Shown in pieces: positions 1 through 10,133 of a stretch of 64,000 bases of DNA. Position 1 is the stretch's first letter; every line of letters begins with the position of its first letter. The position numbers were made by a program, and so were the translations under genes. The DNA comes from Mesorhizobium australicum WSM2073 (GTDB lineage: Bacteria > Pseudomonadota > Alphaproteobacteria > Rhizobiales > Rhizobiaceae): the NCBI RefSeq assembly GCF_000230995.2, contig NC_019973.1:5036001-5100000 (forward strand), given 5' to 3'. The notes below the pieces were generated by a model. The model did no database searches. It worked only from the letters and a program-made list of their open reading frames with translations, and was not told the origin of the DNA.

Positions 1-1
1 C

Positions 2-205
2 ACCAACAATGCCGGCGGCTACCCCTTCGTGGACGCCAGCAAACTGACCTACCAGGCCAACGACAGCATCGCCGACGGAAGCCAGTTCGTGGTGTCCATC
101 TCCTACGATGCCCGCAACCTGCCGATCTGGAACCTGTTCCCCGGCATAGCCATGCCAGGGACGACCATCAAGCGTCAGTCAACGATCAGGGTCGGGGGTA
201 TCTGA
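2..205 (+). CDS. TadE-like pilus assembly protein, C-terminal part only
   Basis: The frame is open from the left edge of the window and stops with TGA at 203-205, leaving 67 visible residues. The segment is rich in short beta-type stretches (QFVVSISYDAR, then IKRQSTIRVGGI), as in the C-terminal half of TadE-family minor pseudopilins of Flp/Tad pilus systems. The start codon and the N-terminal membrane helix lie outside the window. The next gene begins with the ATG directly after this stop (TGAATG), so the two are co-transcribed and probably translationally coupled. The TadE assignment relies partly on the TadG-like neighbour; the fragment alone is short, so the family call is moderate. Confidence 0.6.
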   Translation, partial: TNNAGGYPFVDASKLTYQANDSIADGSQFVVSISYDARNLPIWNLFPGIAMPGTTIKRQSTIRVGGI

Positions 206-1960
206 ATGCTGCGGCGGGCGGGCAAGGGTATCGACCGGCTTGCACGGTCGATGATGGGAGACAGGAAGGCGAACTTCGCCGTCATGACCGCATTGAGCGC
301 GCCGGTCGCATTGGCATTGGCGGCTGTGGCCATTGACGAAGCCTCCATCTATACCGAGCGCCGGGAAGCCCAGGCGATGGTCGACCTGGCGGCGATTACC
401 GCCGCCTCGAACATCAACAACGTCAACACCGCGGTCGTCACCACACTGACCGACAACGGCATGCCGGGCGTCGTCGTTCAAGCTTCGGGCCAGACCATTG
501 CCCCGGCCACCGGCAAAACGGTGGTGACGGTCACGCAGGGCCGATATGCCTCATCGACCGCCAATGTCAGCCAGCGCTTCCAGGCGGGTGTGACGCCTTA
601 CAATGCCGTCCGCGTCACTTTGGCAAAGATTCCGAACCGCTATTTCGCAAGTTCGCTGATCCCCACTCCCGTCATCGGCACCCAGGCCACGGCCAGCATG
701 ACGCCGCTGGCGACGTTCTCGGTCGGATCGCGGTTGCTCAGCGTCAATGGCGGCATCCTCAACGCACTTTTGAGCGGACTTCTCGGCGGCAACATCTCGC
801 TCAGCGTCATGGACTACAACGGGCTGATCTCGGCGGATGTGAGCGTGCTTTCCTTCATCAGTGCGCTCGCCACGCAACTGAACATCACGGCCGGTACCTA
901 TTCCGACGTTCTGGCATCGAAGGCGACGGTCGGCCAGATCGCTACCGCCATGGCCAATGTTCCCGGCCTCGGCAATACGGCCAAGGTCGCCCTGCAGACC
1001 ATCGCCTCCAAATCGACCAGCACCGTCAAGATCCCGCTCAGCAGCCTTGTCGACCTTGGTTCGGTCGGCAGCCTGGGCCTCGGGCAACAGCCGTCCGGGC
1101 TTGGGGTAGACGCAAGCGCCATGGGCATGCTGACGGCGGCCGCCGTGCTCGCCAACGGTACCAACCAGGCCGCGATCGATCTCGGCGCCACCATTCCGGG
1201 GCTGCTCTCCACCAAACTCAGCATCGCCATCGGCGAGCCGATGCAGTCCTCGCCCTGGCTGGCGATCGATGGTATCGGCACTGTCGTGCGGACCGCACAG
1301 ACGCGCATCAAAGTAGCCGCGACAGTCGGCGGCGCAGGCGGCAATGTCGGTGGGGGCATTACTCTGGTGTCGGTCAACCTGCCACTGCATGTGGAAGTCG
1401 CCTACGCCGAAGCCAAACTCACCGACATAAGCTGTCCTACGGGTCCCGACAGCATCAAGGTCACCCTTTCTGCCCGCCCCGGTGTTGTGGAAGCGCATTT
1501 GGCCGACAGCAGTAGCTCCGGCTTTGCCGATTTCACCAAACCGGAATCGTTCTCCGACACTGAAGTCGCAAAGGTCAGTCTTCTGATCAATCTACTTTCA
1601 GTGACGGGCTCAGCGGCATTTGAAATGGCCAACAACGCGCCGACCGCATTGACCTTCAACAAGGCCGACATCGACGCCAAAACGATAAAGACAGTCTCCA
1701 CGCAAAACCTGACACAGTCTTTGACGACCTCCCTGATCACTGATCTGTCGCTGACGACCAATTTGCTGGGCTTGCCGCTGCTGAATCTGAATACCTTGCT
1801 TTCCACCGTGCGGCCGGCAGTGGTTGCGCTCTTGAACGGCGTGGCGGCGCCGGTCGACGAGTTGGTTTACAATTTGCTCGGAGCCCTTGGTGTGCGTGTC
1901 GGCCAGGCCGACGTGCGCGTCACCGGCGCGACCTGCGGCCGGGCGGTGCTCGTTCAGTAG
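206..1960 (+). CDS. TadG-like Flp pilus assembly protein
   Basis: The protein has 584 residues. Residues 1-60 match the TadE/TadG-like N-terminal module (Tad domain): a basic start, then the conserved stretch around KANFAVMTALSAPVALALA, forming the single membrane helix, followed by an acidic position and ERREAQAMVDLAAIT. The rest is a long secreted-type segment rich in Ala, Thr, Ser and Val with very few Cys (around 409 and near the C-terminus). I see no clear von Willebrand A motif. Proteins of this kind are anchored in the inner membrane of Tad pilus systems and are thought to act in pilus assembly or anchoring. The ATG directly abuts the stop of the preceding TadE-like gene. The downstream neighbour is convergent after 28 bp. 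Confidence 0.75.
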   Translation: MLRRAGKGIDRLARSMMGDRKANFAVMTALSAPVALALAAVAIDEASIYTERREAQAMVDLAAITAASNINNVNTAVVTTLTDNGMPGVVVQASGQTIAPATGKTVVTVTQGRYASSTANVSQRFQAGVTPYNAVRVTLAKIPNRYFASSLIPTPVIGTQATASMTPLATFSVGSRLLSVNGGILNALLSGLLGGNISLSVMDYNGLISADVSVLSFISALATQLNITAGTYSDVLASKATVGQIATAMANVPGLGNTAKVALQTIASKSTSTVKIPLSSLVDLGSVGSLGLGQQPSGLGVDASAMGMLTAAAVLANGTNQAAIDLGATIPGLLSTKLSIAIGEPMQSSPWLAIDGIGTVVRTAQTRIKVAATVGGAGGNVGGGITLVSVNLPLHVEVAYAEAKLTDISCPTGPDSIKVTLSARPGVVEAHLADSSSSGFADFTKPESFSDTEVAKVSLLINLLSVTGSAAFEMANNAPTALTFNKADIDAKTIKTVSTQNLTQSLTTSLITDLSLTTNLLGLPLLNLNTLLSTVRPAVVALLNGVAAPVDELVYNLLGALGVRVGQADVRVTGATCGRAVLVQ

Positions 1961-1988
1961 GACCGCCTAGCCACAACCGAAGTGCCAA

Positions 1989-3623
1989 TCAGTCGAGCCG
2001 ACCGAGAAAGCAGCCGAGAGTTGGCAGCGAGAGGGTGTTTTCCTCGACAGAAGCGGTCCCGCCGAAGATAGCCGTGACGGGTCCGATATTACCCACCAAC
2101 GGCAAGGTCGCCGGCTCCTCAGCGAAATTGAAGACACAGATCAACCTCTCCCCGCCACCTTCGCGGATGAAGGCGAGCACGTCGCCCTCGGTATCGAGAA
2201 AGCGGATCGAGCCGCCGACCAGCGCCGGATGCTGTTTGCGCAAGGCAAGCGCCGAGCGGTAGGCCGACAGCACCGATTGCTCGTCGCCGATCTGCATATC
2301 GACCGCGCGGGCGCGATGGCTTGCCGGCACAGGCAGCCAGGGTTTTGCAGTGGAGAAGCCCGCATTGTCGGCGTCGGCCTCCCAGACCATCGGCGTGCGG
2401 CAACCATCCCTGCCCTTCACGCCGGGCCAGAAGCGGATGCCGACCGGATCGCGCAGATCCTCGTAGGCAAGCTCCGCCTCTTCAAGGCCGAGTTCCTCGC
2501 CCTGATAGAGGCAGATCGAGCCGCGCAAGCAGGCGAGCAGCATGATTGAGAATTTGGCCACAAGATCGGGATCGCCACCAGGCCGCATCCAGCGGCTGAC
2601 ATGGCGCACCACGTCATGGTTGGAAAACGCCCAGCAAACCCAGCCGTCGGCCACCGCGCTTTCGAAGGCCTCGACGCAGCCACGCACATGCGCCGCCGAA
2701 AACTGCGAACCGAGCAGGTCGAAAGTGTAGCTCATCTGAAGCTTGTCGCCGCCGGAGGTGTAGGCGGCGAGCGTCTGCAGCGAGCGACCCTCGTCGCCGA
2801 TTTCGCCGACGGCTGCGCGGTCGCCATATTCGTCGAGCAACGCACGGAAGCGCCGCAGGAACGCCAGGTTTTCGGGCTGCGTCTTGTCGAACAGATGCTC
2901 CTGATAGAGGTAGGTGTTGGTCTCCGTGTTGGTGCCGGCGACGCTCGAGGCCAAGGGCGGATTGCCGCGTAGCCAGCGGTCGTGGACATAGTAATTGACC
3001 GTGTCGAGCCGGAAGCCGTCGACACCGCGATCAAGCCAGAACCGCACCGTGTCAAGCAACGCATCCTGGACTTCCGGGTTGTGGAAATTGAGGTCTGGCT
3101 GCGAGGCGAGGAAATTATGCATGTAATATTGGCGGCGGGTCGCGTCCCATTCCCAGGACGGCCCCCCGAAGACCGACAGCCAGTTGTTGGGCGCGCCGCC
3201 GTCGGGCTTCGTATCGGCCCAGACGTACCAGTCGGCCTTGGCATTATCGCGGCTGGCCCGGCTTTCGATGAACCATTCATGCTTGTCGGATGAATGCGAC
3301 AGCACCTGGTCGATGATGATCTTCAGGCCGAGCCGGTGGGCTTCGGCGACCAGCGCATCAAAATCGGCCAATGTGCCGAACATCGGGTCGACGTCGCGAT
3401 AATCCGATACATCATAGCCCATGTCGGCCATCGGCGACTTGAAGAAGGGCGACAGCCAGACAGCGTCGACGCCGAGCGAGGCGATATAAGCGAGCCTTGA
3501 CGTAATGCCGCCGAGATCGCCGCTGCCATCACCGGTCGTGTCCTGAAAAGAGCGCGGATAGACCTGGTAGATGACGCAGCCGCGCCACCATTCGGCTCCC
3601 TGCCCCAAACTCTCACCGGTCAT
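1989..3623 (-). CDS. GH13 alpha-glucosidase
   Basis: This is a 544-residue glycoside hydrolase family 13 enzyme of the alpha-glucosidase/oligo-1,6-glucosidase type, acting on maltose-like or isomaltose-like oligosaccharides. All four GH13 motifs are visible: DQVLSHSS (105-112), GFRLD with nucleophile D207, VGEIGD with acid/base E274, and FSNHDVVRH with D337. The WYxW-type start of the TIM barrel (VIYQVYPRSF, 17-26) is also present. No signal peptide is seen, so it is probably cytoplasmic. It is the last gene of the glycogen operon and its ATG overlaps the glgX stop (TGATG). A GTG one codon upstream at 3626 is the alternative start. In context it probably hydrolyses oligosaccharides released by GlgP and GlgX; the exact linkage specificity cannot be read from the sequence. 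Confidence 0.85.
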   Translation of the reverse strand: MTGESLGQGAEWWRGCVIYQVYPRSFQDTTGDGSGDLGGITSRLAYIASLGVDAVWLSPFFKSPMADMGYDVSDYRDVDPMFGTLADFDALVAEAHRLGLKIIIDQVLSHSSDKHEWFIESRASRDNAKADWYVWADTKPDGGAPNNWLSVFGGPSWEWDATRRQYYMHNFLASQPDLNFHNPEVQDALLDTVRFWLDRGVDGFRLDTVNYYVHDRWLRGNPPLASSVAGTNTETNTYLYQEHLFDKTQPENLAFLRRFRALLDEYGDRAAVGEIGDEGRSLQTLAAYTSGGDKLQMSYTFDLLGSQFSAAHVRGCVEAFESAVADGWVCWAFSNHDVVRHVSRWMRPGGDPDLVAKFSIMLLACLRGSICLYQGEELGLEEAELAYEDLRDPVGIRFWPGVKGRDGCRTPMVWEADADNAGFSTAKPWLPVPASHRARAVDMQIGDEQSVLSAYRSALALRKQHPALVGGSIRFLDTEGDVLAFIREGGGERLICVFNFAEEPATLPLVGNIGPVTAIFGGTASVEENTLSLPTLGCFLGRLD

Positions 3624-5620
3624 CACGAACCCTTCCTGACGCCGCCGTTTCCGGTTCGGCTCTCGATCATGAAATTGACGCTGCGCCCCGGCAGCGGGCG
3701 CGCAAGGTCAGTCACGTGCGTTTCGATCGCCGGATGCCATCGAAAACCTTCCCGCGCCGGCAAGGTGAAGACGCATTGGCGGCGGTCGCCATTGATCAGA
3801 ACGGCAAGCCTGCCTTCCTCGCCGCCAAGCAGCATGACGAGGCGATGCCGGCTGGTATCGTTCCAGTCGGTCGCGTCGAGCAGCTCACCGGTCTCGGTCA
3901 GCCAAGCGACGTCGGGAACGCCTGATGCCGCAATCGGTTCTCCGGTCAGGAAACGCGTGTCCGACAATGCGGGCACCGCCTGGCGAAGTGCCGCGAGTAC
4001 GAATGCGTAACGCTCCAGCTTCTGATCGCGGCCTGCCCAGTCAAGCCAGGTGGTGGGGTTGTCTTGGGCGTAGGCGTTGTTGTTGCCCTTCTGGGTACGA
4101 CCGAATTCATCGCCCGCGGTCAGCATGATGGTGCCGTGCGAGGCGAACAGCGTGGCGAGCAGAGCGCGCTGGTCGTCGAAACGTGCCTTGACGATCGCCG
4201 TGTCGTCCGTCTCGCCTTCGACGCCATTGTTCCAGGACAGGTTCTCGTTATGGCCGTCGCGGTCCTGCTCGCCATTGGCCGCGTTGTGCTTGCGCTTATA
4301 GGCGACGATGTCAGCCAGCGTCATGCCGTCATGGGCGGCGATAAAATTCACGCCGTGGCTTGCCGGCTCCCCTGCCCTGTTAAACACGTCGGACGAACCA
4401 GCAAGGCGCGTTGCGAGAGCACCGACCATGCCGGCATCGCCGCGCCAGAAGCGTCTGACATCGTCGCGATAGCGGTCGTTCCACTCAAGGAAAGGCGGCC
4501 GGAAATTGCCGAGTTGATAGCCGTTTGCCCCGATGTCCCAAGGCTCGGCGATCAGCACGCGGTCGTAAAGCACCGGATCATGGGTGATGGCCTGGAGCAG
4601 CGGCGCTTCCGGATCGAAGGCACCATCGACCCGGCCCAGCACCGGGGCCAGATCGAAACGGAAGCCGTCGACACCGGCCTGGCGAACGAAGTGACGAAGT
4701 GTGTCGAGCACCATTTCCCGCATCACCGGATGGTCGCAAGCGATCGTGTTGCCGGTGCCCGTGTCATTAACCAGCCCGCCATCCGGCCGGTGCCGATAGT
4801 AGGCCTTATTGTCGAGGCCGCGCAGCGAGAGCGTCGGCCCCAGCCTGTCGCTTTCGCCGGTGTGGTTGAAGACGAGGTCGAGAATGGTGCCGATGCCGGC
4901 CCGGCGCAACGCGGCGACCGTGTCCTGCAATTCCGTCAGGCCGCCGGGCGCGAGGCGCGGGTCGAGCGCCATGAAGGTGACGGGATTGTAGCCCCAGGCG
5001 TTGCTCAGGCCGAGCGGCGGCAGATGCCGCTCGTCGATGGAGGCCGTGATCGGCATCAGTTCCACGGCGGAGACGCCGAGCCTTTGCAGATGCTCGATGA
5101 TGGCCGGATGGGCAAGAGCGGCGATCGTGCCGCGCTTTTCTTGCGGTACATCCGGATGCAGCTTGGTGAAAGCGCGGACGTTCAGTTCGTAGATCAGGCC
5201 GCCCGGGCGAAACAGGGGCGGCAGGATCGGTGGAGCCGTGGGCGAGGCCTTGGTCACGGCCTTGGGCATCAGCGACGCGGTGTCGGCGCCCTCATTGCGC
5301 CGCGCGGCGAGCCGCCAGTGATAGGCGTAGGCCCGGTCGATTTCGACGGCGTAGGGATCGGTGAGCAACTTGTCGGGGTCGAACCACAGCCCCCGCTCGG
5401 GCGCATAGTCGCCATCGGCGCGCAGGCCATAGCGCGCGCCCGCGGCCAGGCCGGAGACAAAGAGTGAATGGACGCCGTTGCCTTCCGACGCCAGCTCGAG
5501 ACGATCGAGTTCGCGGTTTCCCTGCTCGTCAAAGATCGAAACCCAGAGCCGTCTTGCCGACGAGGACCATGCGGCGAAGCGGATGCCTTCGCTGGTGATG
5601 GTGGGGCCGAGCTGGGTCAA
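3623..5620 (-). CDS. glgX: Glycogen debranching enzyme GlgX
   Basis: GlgX hydrolyses alpha-1,6 branch points of limit dextrin left by glycogen phosphorylase. An N-terminal beta-sandwich (CBM48-like, about 10-100) precedes the GH13 barrel. The motifs are DLVFNHTGE (248-256), GFRFDLAPVLG with nucleophile D323, AEPWDIG with acid/base E359, and AAHDGMTL with D431. I place the start at a TTG (5618-5620), preceded by GGAG at 5 nt; this gives 665 residues and an MTQLG start similar to E. coli GlgX. The frame stays open to an ATG at 5689, inside the 3' end of pgm, which would give 688 residues. The gene follows pgm by 16 bp and its stop overlaps the start of the alpha-glucosidase gene. Confidence 0.92.
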   Translation of the reverse strand: MTQLGPTITSEGIRFAAWSSSARRLWVSIFDEQGNRELDRLELASEGNGVHSLFVSGLAAGARYGLRADGDYAPERGLWFDPDKLLTDPYAVEIDRAYAYHWRLAARRNEGADTASLMPKAVTKASPTAPPILPPLFRPGGLIYELNVRAFTKLHPDVPQEKRGTIAALAHPAIIEHLQRLGVSAVELMPITASIDERHLPPLGLSNAWGYNPVTFMALDPRLAPGGLTELQDTVAALRRAGIGTILDLVFNHTGESDRLGPTLSLRGLDNKAYYRHRPDGGLVNDTGTGNTIACDHPVMREMVLDTLRHFVRQAGVDGFRFDLAPVLGRVDGAFDPEAPLLQAITHDPVLYDRVLIAEPWDIGANGYQLGNFRPPFLEWNDRYRDDVRRFWRGDAGMVGALATRLAGSSDVFNRAGEPASHGVNFIAAHDGMTLADIVAYKRKHNAANGEQDRDGHNENLSWNNGVEGETDDTAIVKARFDDQRALLATLFASHGTIMLTAGDEFGRTQKGNNNAYAQDNPTTWLDWAGRDQKLERYAFVLAALRQAVPALSDTRFLTGEPIAASGVPDVAWLTETGELLDATDWNDTSRHRLVMLLGGEEGRLAVLINGDRRQCVFTLPAREGFRWHPAIETHVTDLARPLPGRSVNFMIESRTGNGGVRKGS

Positions 5621-5636
5621 GAGCGCTCCACCGCCC

Positions 5637-7268
<1,632 letters not shown>

Positions 7269-8714
7269 TCAGGCAACCCTTTTCGAAAGCAGCAGGCGAT
7301 AGAGTTCGACGTATTTTTCGGCGCTTCGATCCCACGACACATCGGTCTTCATGCCCTGGCGCTGGATGGTTTCGAAGATTGCGGGACTGGCGTGGGCGTC
7401 GGCCAGGCGTCGGATCGCGTGCAGCAGCGCGCCGCCATTGTTGGGGGCAAACTGGAAGCCGGTCGCCACGCCGGCGGCAAACGCTGCTTCATTGGCATCG
7501 ATGATGGTGTCCGCCAGGCCGCCGGTGCGGGCGACGACCGGCACGCAGCCATAGCGCAGGCCGTAAAGCTGCGTCAGCCCGCAAGGCTCGAAGCGCGACG
7601 GGATGACGATGGCGTCGCAGCCGCCCTGCATGGTGTGCGACAGCCCCTCGTCATAGCCGACGACCACGCCGATGCGGCCACGATGGCGTGCGGCCGCGGC
7701 CAGCAGCGCGCCTTCGAGGCCGGCGTCGCCCGAGCCGAGGATGGCCAGCCTTGCGCCTGTCGCGACGATGCCGTCGACCACCGTCGCCAATATGTCCATG
7801 CCCTTCTGCCAGGTCAGGCGGCTGACGACGCAGACAATCGGACTGCCGTCGCGGTCGAGGCCGAAACGGTCCTCGACCGCGGCCCTGTTCGGCGCGCGGG
7901 CCTTCAACGTTTCGGCCGTATAGGTAGATACCAGATGCTTGTCGGTTGCCGGATCCCAGATGGCGGTGTCGATGCCGTTGACGATGCCATGGAGATCGCT
8001 GGAACGCATGTTGATAAGGCCGTCGAGGCCCATGCCGAATTCCGGCGAACGTATCTCCTGCGCATAGGTCGGGCTCACCGTGGTGATCGCCCAGGCGGCC
8101 TGCAGGCCAGCCTTAAGGAAGCCGACGCCGCCATAATATTCGACGCCGTCAAGCGCCATCGCCGCGGCAGGCAGGCCGAGCTCGCCGAAGATACCGGCCC
8201 CGAACTGGCCCTGGAAGGCGAGATTGTGGACGGTCATCATGGATGGGGTGCCGACCGCCTTGCCATAGCGCATATAGGCCAGCGTCATCGCCGACTGCCA
8301 GTCATGGGCATGGACGATGTCGGGGAGGTAGCCCGAGATGGCGCCCCCGGCGATATCGGCGCCGGCCTGGCTCAGCGCCGCGAAGCGCCGCCAATTGTCC
8401 GGCCAGTCCGCGCCCGAGGCGTTACCATAGGGGCCGCCGGGGCGGTCGAACAGATGCGGCGCGTCGAGCACGAACAAATCGAGCCCGGCGACCTGGACGG
8501 CATGGACCGACGCCTTGCCGCCTTGCAGTAGGGGATACTGATAGACGGCCTTCTTTTTCTTGAAGGCGCCCATCACCACGGGAAAGCCCGGAACGAGCGT
8601 ACGCATGGCCACGCCCTTCGCCGCGAGCGCAATGGGCAGCGCGCCGGTTACATCGGCAAGCCCGCCTGTCTTGATCAGCGGGAAGATTTCGGGAGTGACC
8701 GACAGAACCTGCAT
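7269..8714 (-). CDS. glgA: Glycogen synthase GlgA
   Basis: GlgA is a GT5 glycogen synthase that transfers glucose from ADP-glucose to the growing alpha-1,4-glucan. The family start [20 protein letters not shown] is present and holds the KTGGLAD substrate-binding motif near residue 15-21. The C-terminal domain carries the GT-B nucleotide-sugar loop ([19 protein letters not shown]), followed by [10 protein letters not shown] chose the ATG at 8714, giving 481 residues, because the first 22 residues of the longer frame (from 8780) do not resemble GlgA and run through a perfect hairpin. It lies 102 bp downstream of glgC in the glg operon. Confidence 0.95.
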   Translation of the reverse strand: MQVLSVTPEIFPLIKTGGLADVTGALPIALAAKGVAMRTLVPGFPVVMGAFKKKKAVYQYPLLQGGKASVHAVQVAGLDLFVLDAPHLFDRPGGPYGNASGADWPDNWRRFAALSQAGADIAGGAISGYLPDIVHAHDWQSAMTLAYMRYGKAVGTPSMMTVHNLAFQGQFGAGIFGELGLPAAAMALDGVEYYGGVGFLKAGLQAAWAITTVSPTYAQEIRSPEFGMGLDGLINMRSSDLHGIVNGIDTAIWDPATDKHLVSTYTAETLKARAPNRAAVEDRFGLDRDGSPIVCVVSRLTWQKGMDILATVVDGIVATGARLAILGSGDAGLEGALLAAAARHRGRIGVVVGYDEGLSHTMQGGCDAIVIPSRFEPCGLTQLYGLRYGCVPVVARTGGLADTIIDANEAAFAAGVATGFQFAPNNGGALLHAIRRLADAHASPAIFETIQRQGMKTDVSWDRSAEKYVELYRLLLSKRVA

Positions 8715-8746
8715 GCGCTTAACGATCCGCTTCCCATCCATGCCGC

Positions 8747-8766
8747 CCAAACCGTGTGCGGTTTGG
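8747..8766 (-). other. Stem-loop in the glgC-glgA leader
   Basis: A perfect 8-bp inverted repeat lies at 8747-8754 (CCAAACCG) and 8759-8766 (CGGTTTGG), with a 4-nt loop. It is between the glgC stop (8817) and the preferred glgA start (8714). No run of T follows on the minus strand, so it is not a classical terminator. It could be an RNA-processing or stability element tuning glgA relative to glgC. Function is inferred only from position. Confidence 0.55.
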
Positions 8767-8816
8767 ACCACGACATGCACAAAACACCCTAAAGTGACAG
8801 CCTGTTGATCACCTGT

Positions 8817-10082
8817 TCAGGTTGACAACTTGTTGATCATGTCCTGTGTGATCAGGCAGATACCCTTTTCCGAAACCCGGAAGCGCTTGGCGTCGAGGAC
8901 GGGATCCTCGCCGACCACCAGCCCTTCGGGTATCCTTACGCCGTGGTCGATGACGACGCGCTTCAACTTTGCGTTCCGGCCGACATGAACGTCGGGCAGC
9001 ATGACAACCTCTTCCAGCGTCGAATAGGAATTGATGCGCGCGCCGGTGAAGATCAGGCTTTTCTTCAGCGAAGCGCCCGAGACGATGCAATCGCCCGACA
9101 CCAGTGACGAAATGGCGGAACCGCGCCTGCCGTCCTCGTCATGCACGAACTTTGCCGGCGGCTTCAGTTCGGCATAGGTCCAGATCGGCCAATCGCGGTC
9201 GTAGAGGTCGAGTTCGGGCGTCACGTCGGTCAGGTCGATGTTGGCCTCCCAATAAGCATCAACCGTGCCGACATCGCGCCAGTAGGCCTCGTTTTCGGCG
9301 GTCGAACGCACGCAGGACTTGGTGAAGCGGTGCGCGATCGCCTTACCGTGCGTGACGATATAGGGGATGATGTCCTTGCCGAAGTCGCGGCTGGAGCCCG
9401 GCTCGGCGGCATCGCGGCGCAGTTGCTCCATCAGGAACTTGGTCTTGAAGACGTAGATGCCCATCGAGGCCAAGGCGAATTCCGGGTTACCCGGAATGCC
9501 GGGCGGGTCAGCGGGTTTTTCGACGAAGGCGATGATGTTGTCCTTGGCATCGACATGCATGACGCCGAAGCCGGTCGCCTCCATGCGCGGCACTTCGAGG
9601 CAGCCGACCGTGACATCGGCGCCGGCATCGACATGCTGGCGCAGCATCATCTCGTAGTCCATCTTGTAGATGTGATCGCCGGCCAGGATTACCATGTATT
9701 CCGGGCCATAGGCCTCGATGATATCGATGTTCTGGTAGACGGCGTCCGCCGTGCCTTCATACCACTGCGTTTCCGACACACGCTGGCTGGCCGGCAGGAT
9801 GTCAAAACTCTCGTTTCGTTCGGGCCGCAGGAAGTTCCAGCCGCGCTGCAGGTGGCGGATCAGCGAATGCGCCTTGTATTGGGTGGCGACGCCGAGGCGG
9901 CGGATGCCGGAGTTGAGCGCATTGGAGAGCGCGAAATCGATGATGCGCGTCTTGCCGCCGAAATAGACCGCGGGCTTGGCGCGCCGGTCGGTCAGTTCCT
10001 TGAGGCGGCTGCCGCGCCCGCCGGCCAACACGTAGGCCATGGCGTCGCGGGCCAGCGGCTGGGTTCTCTTCAAGTCTGCCAT
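8817..10082 (-). CDS. glgC: Glucose-1-phosphate adenylyltransferase GlgC
   Basis: GlgC makes ADP-glucose from glucose-1-phosphate and ATP, the committed and normally allosteric step of glycogen synthesis. It has 421 residues, as is typical. The pyrophosphorylase loop [15 protein letters not shown] (17-31) is followed by the KPAVYFGGK region, and VEKPADPPG and the C-terminal left-handed beta-helix repeats (about 300-421) are present. The ATG at 10082 has a strong ribosome-binding site (GGGAGG, 6 nt upstream). It lies 51 bp downstream of glgB within the operon. Confidence 0.96.
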   Translation of the reverse strand: MADLKRTQPLARDAMAYVLAGGRGSRLKELTDRRAKPAVYFGGKTRIIDFALSNALNSGIRRLGVATQYKAHSLIRHLQRGWNFLRPERNESFDILPASQRVSETQWYEGTADAVYQNIDIIEAYGPEYMVILAGDHIYKMDYEMMLRQHVDAGADVTVGCLEVPRMEATGFGVMHVDAKDNIIAFVEKPADPPGIPGNPEFALASMGIYVFKTKFLMEQLRRDAAEPGSSRDFGKDIIPYIVTHGKAIAHRFTKSCVRSTAENEAYWRDVGTVDAYWEANIDLTDVTPELDLYDRDWPIWTYAELKPPAKFVHDEDGRRGSAISSLVSGDCIVSGASLKKSLIFTGARINSYSTLEEVVMLPDVHVGRNAKLKRVVIDHGVRIPEGLVVGEDPVLDAKRFRVSEKGICLITQDMINKLST

Positions 10083-10133
10083 TTATACCCTCCCAAGTTA
10101 CTCGTATCGATGCGCTAACCAGCCTTAACGAGT

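Noticed and set aside
4064..5467. 467-residue open frame on the plus strand
   Set aside because: Antisense to glgX, whose GH13 motifs are complete on the minus strand; low-complexity composition and no family features.
10098..10133. ACTCGT...ACGAGT repeat in the glgB-glgC gap
   Set aside because: A 6-bp stem with a loop of over 20 nt and no T-run; not convincing as a terminator or operator.
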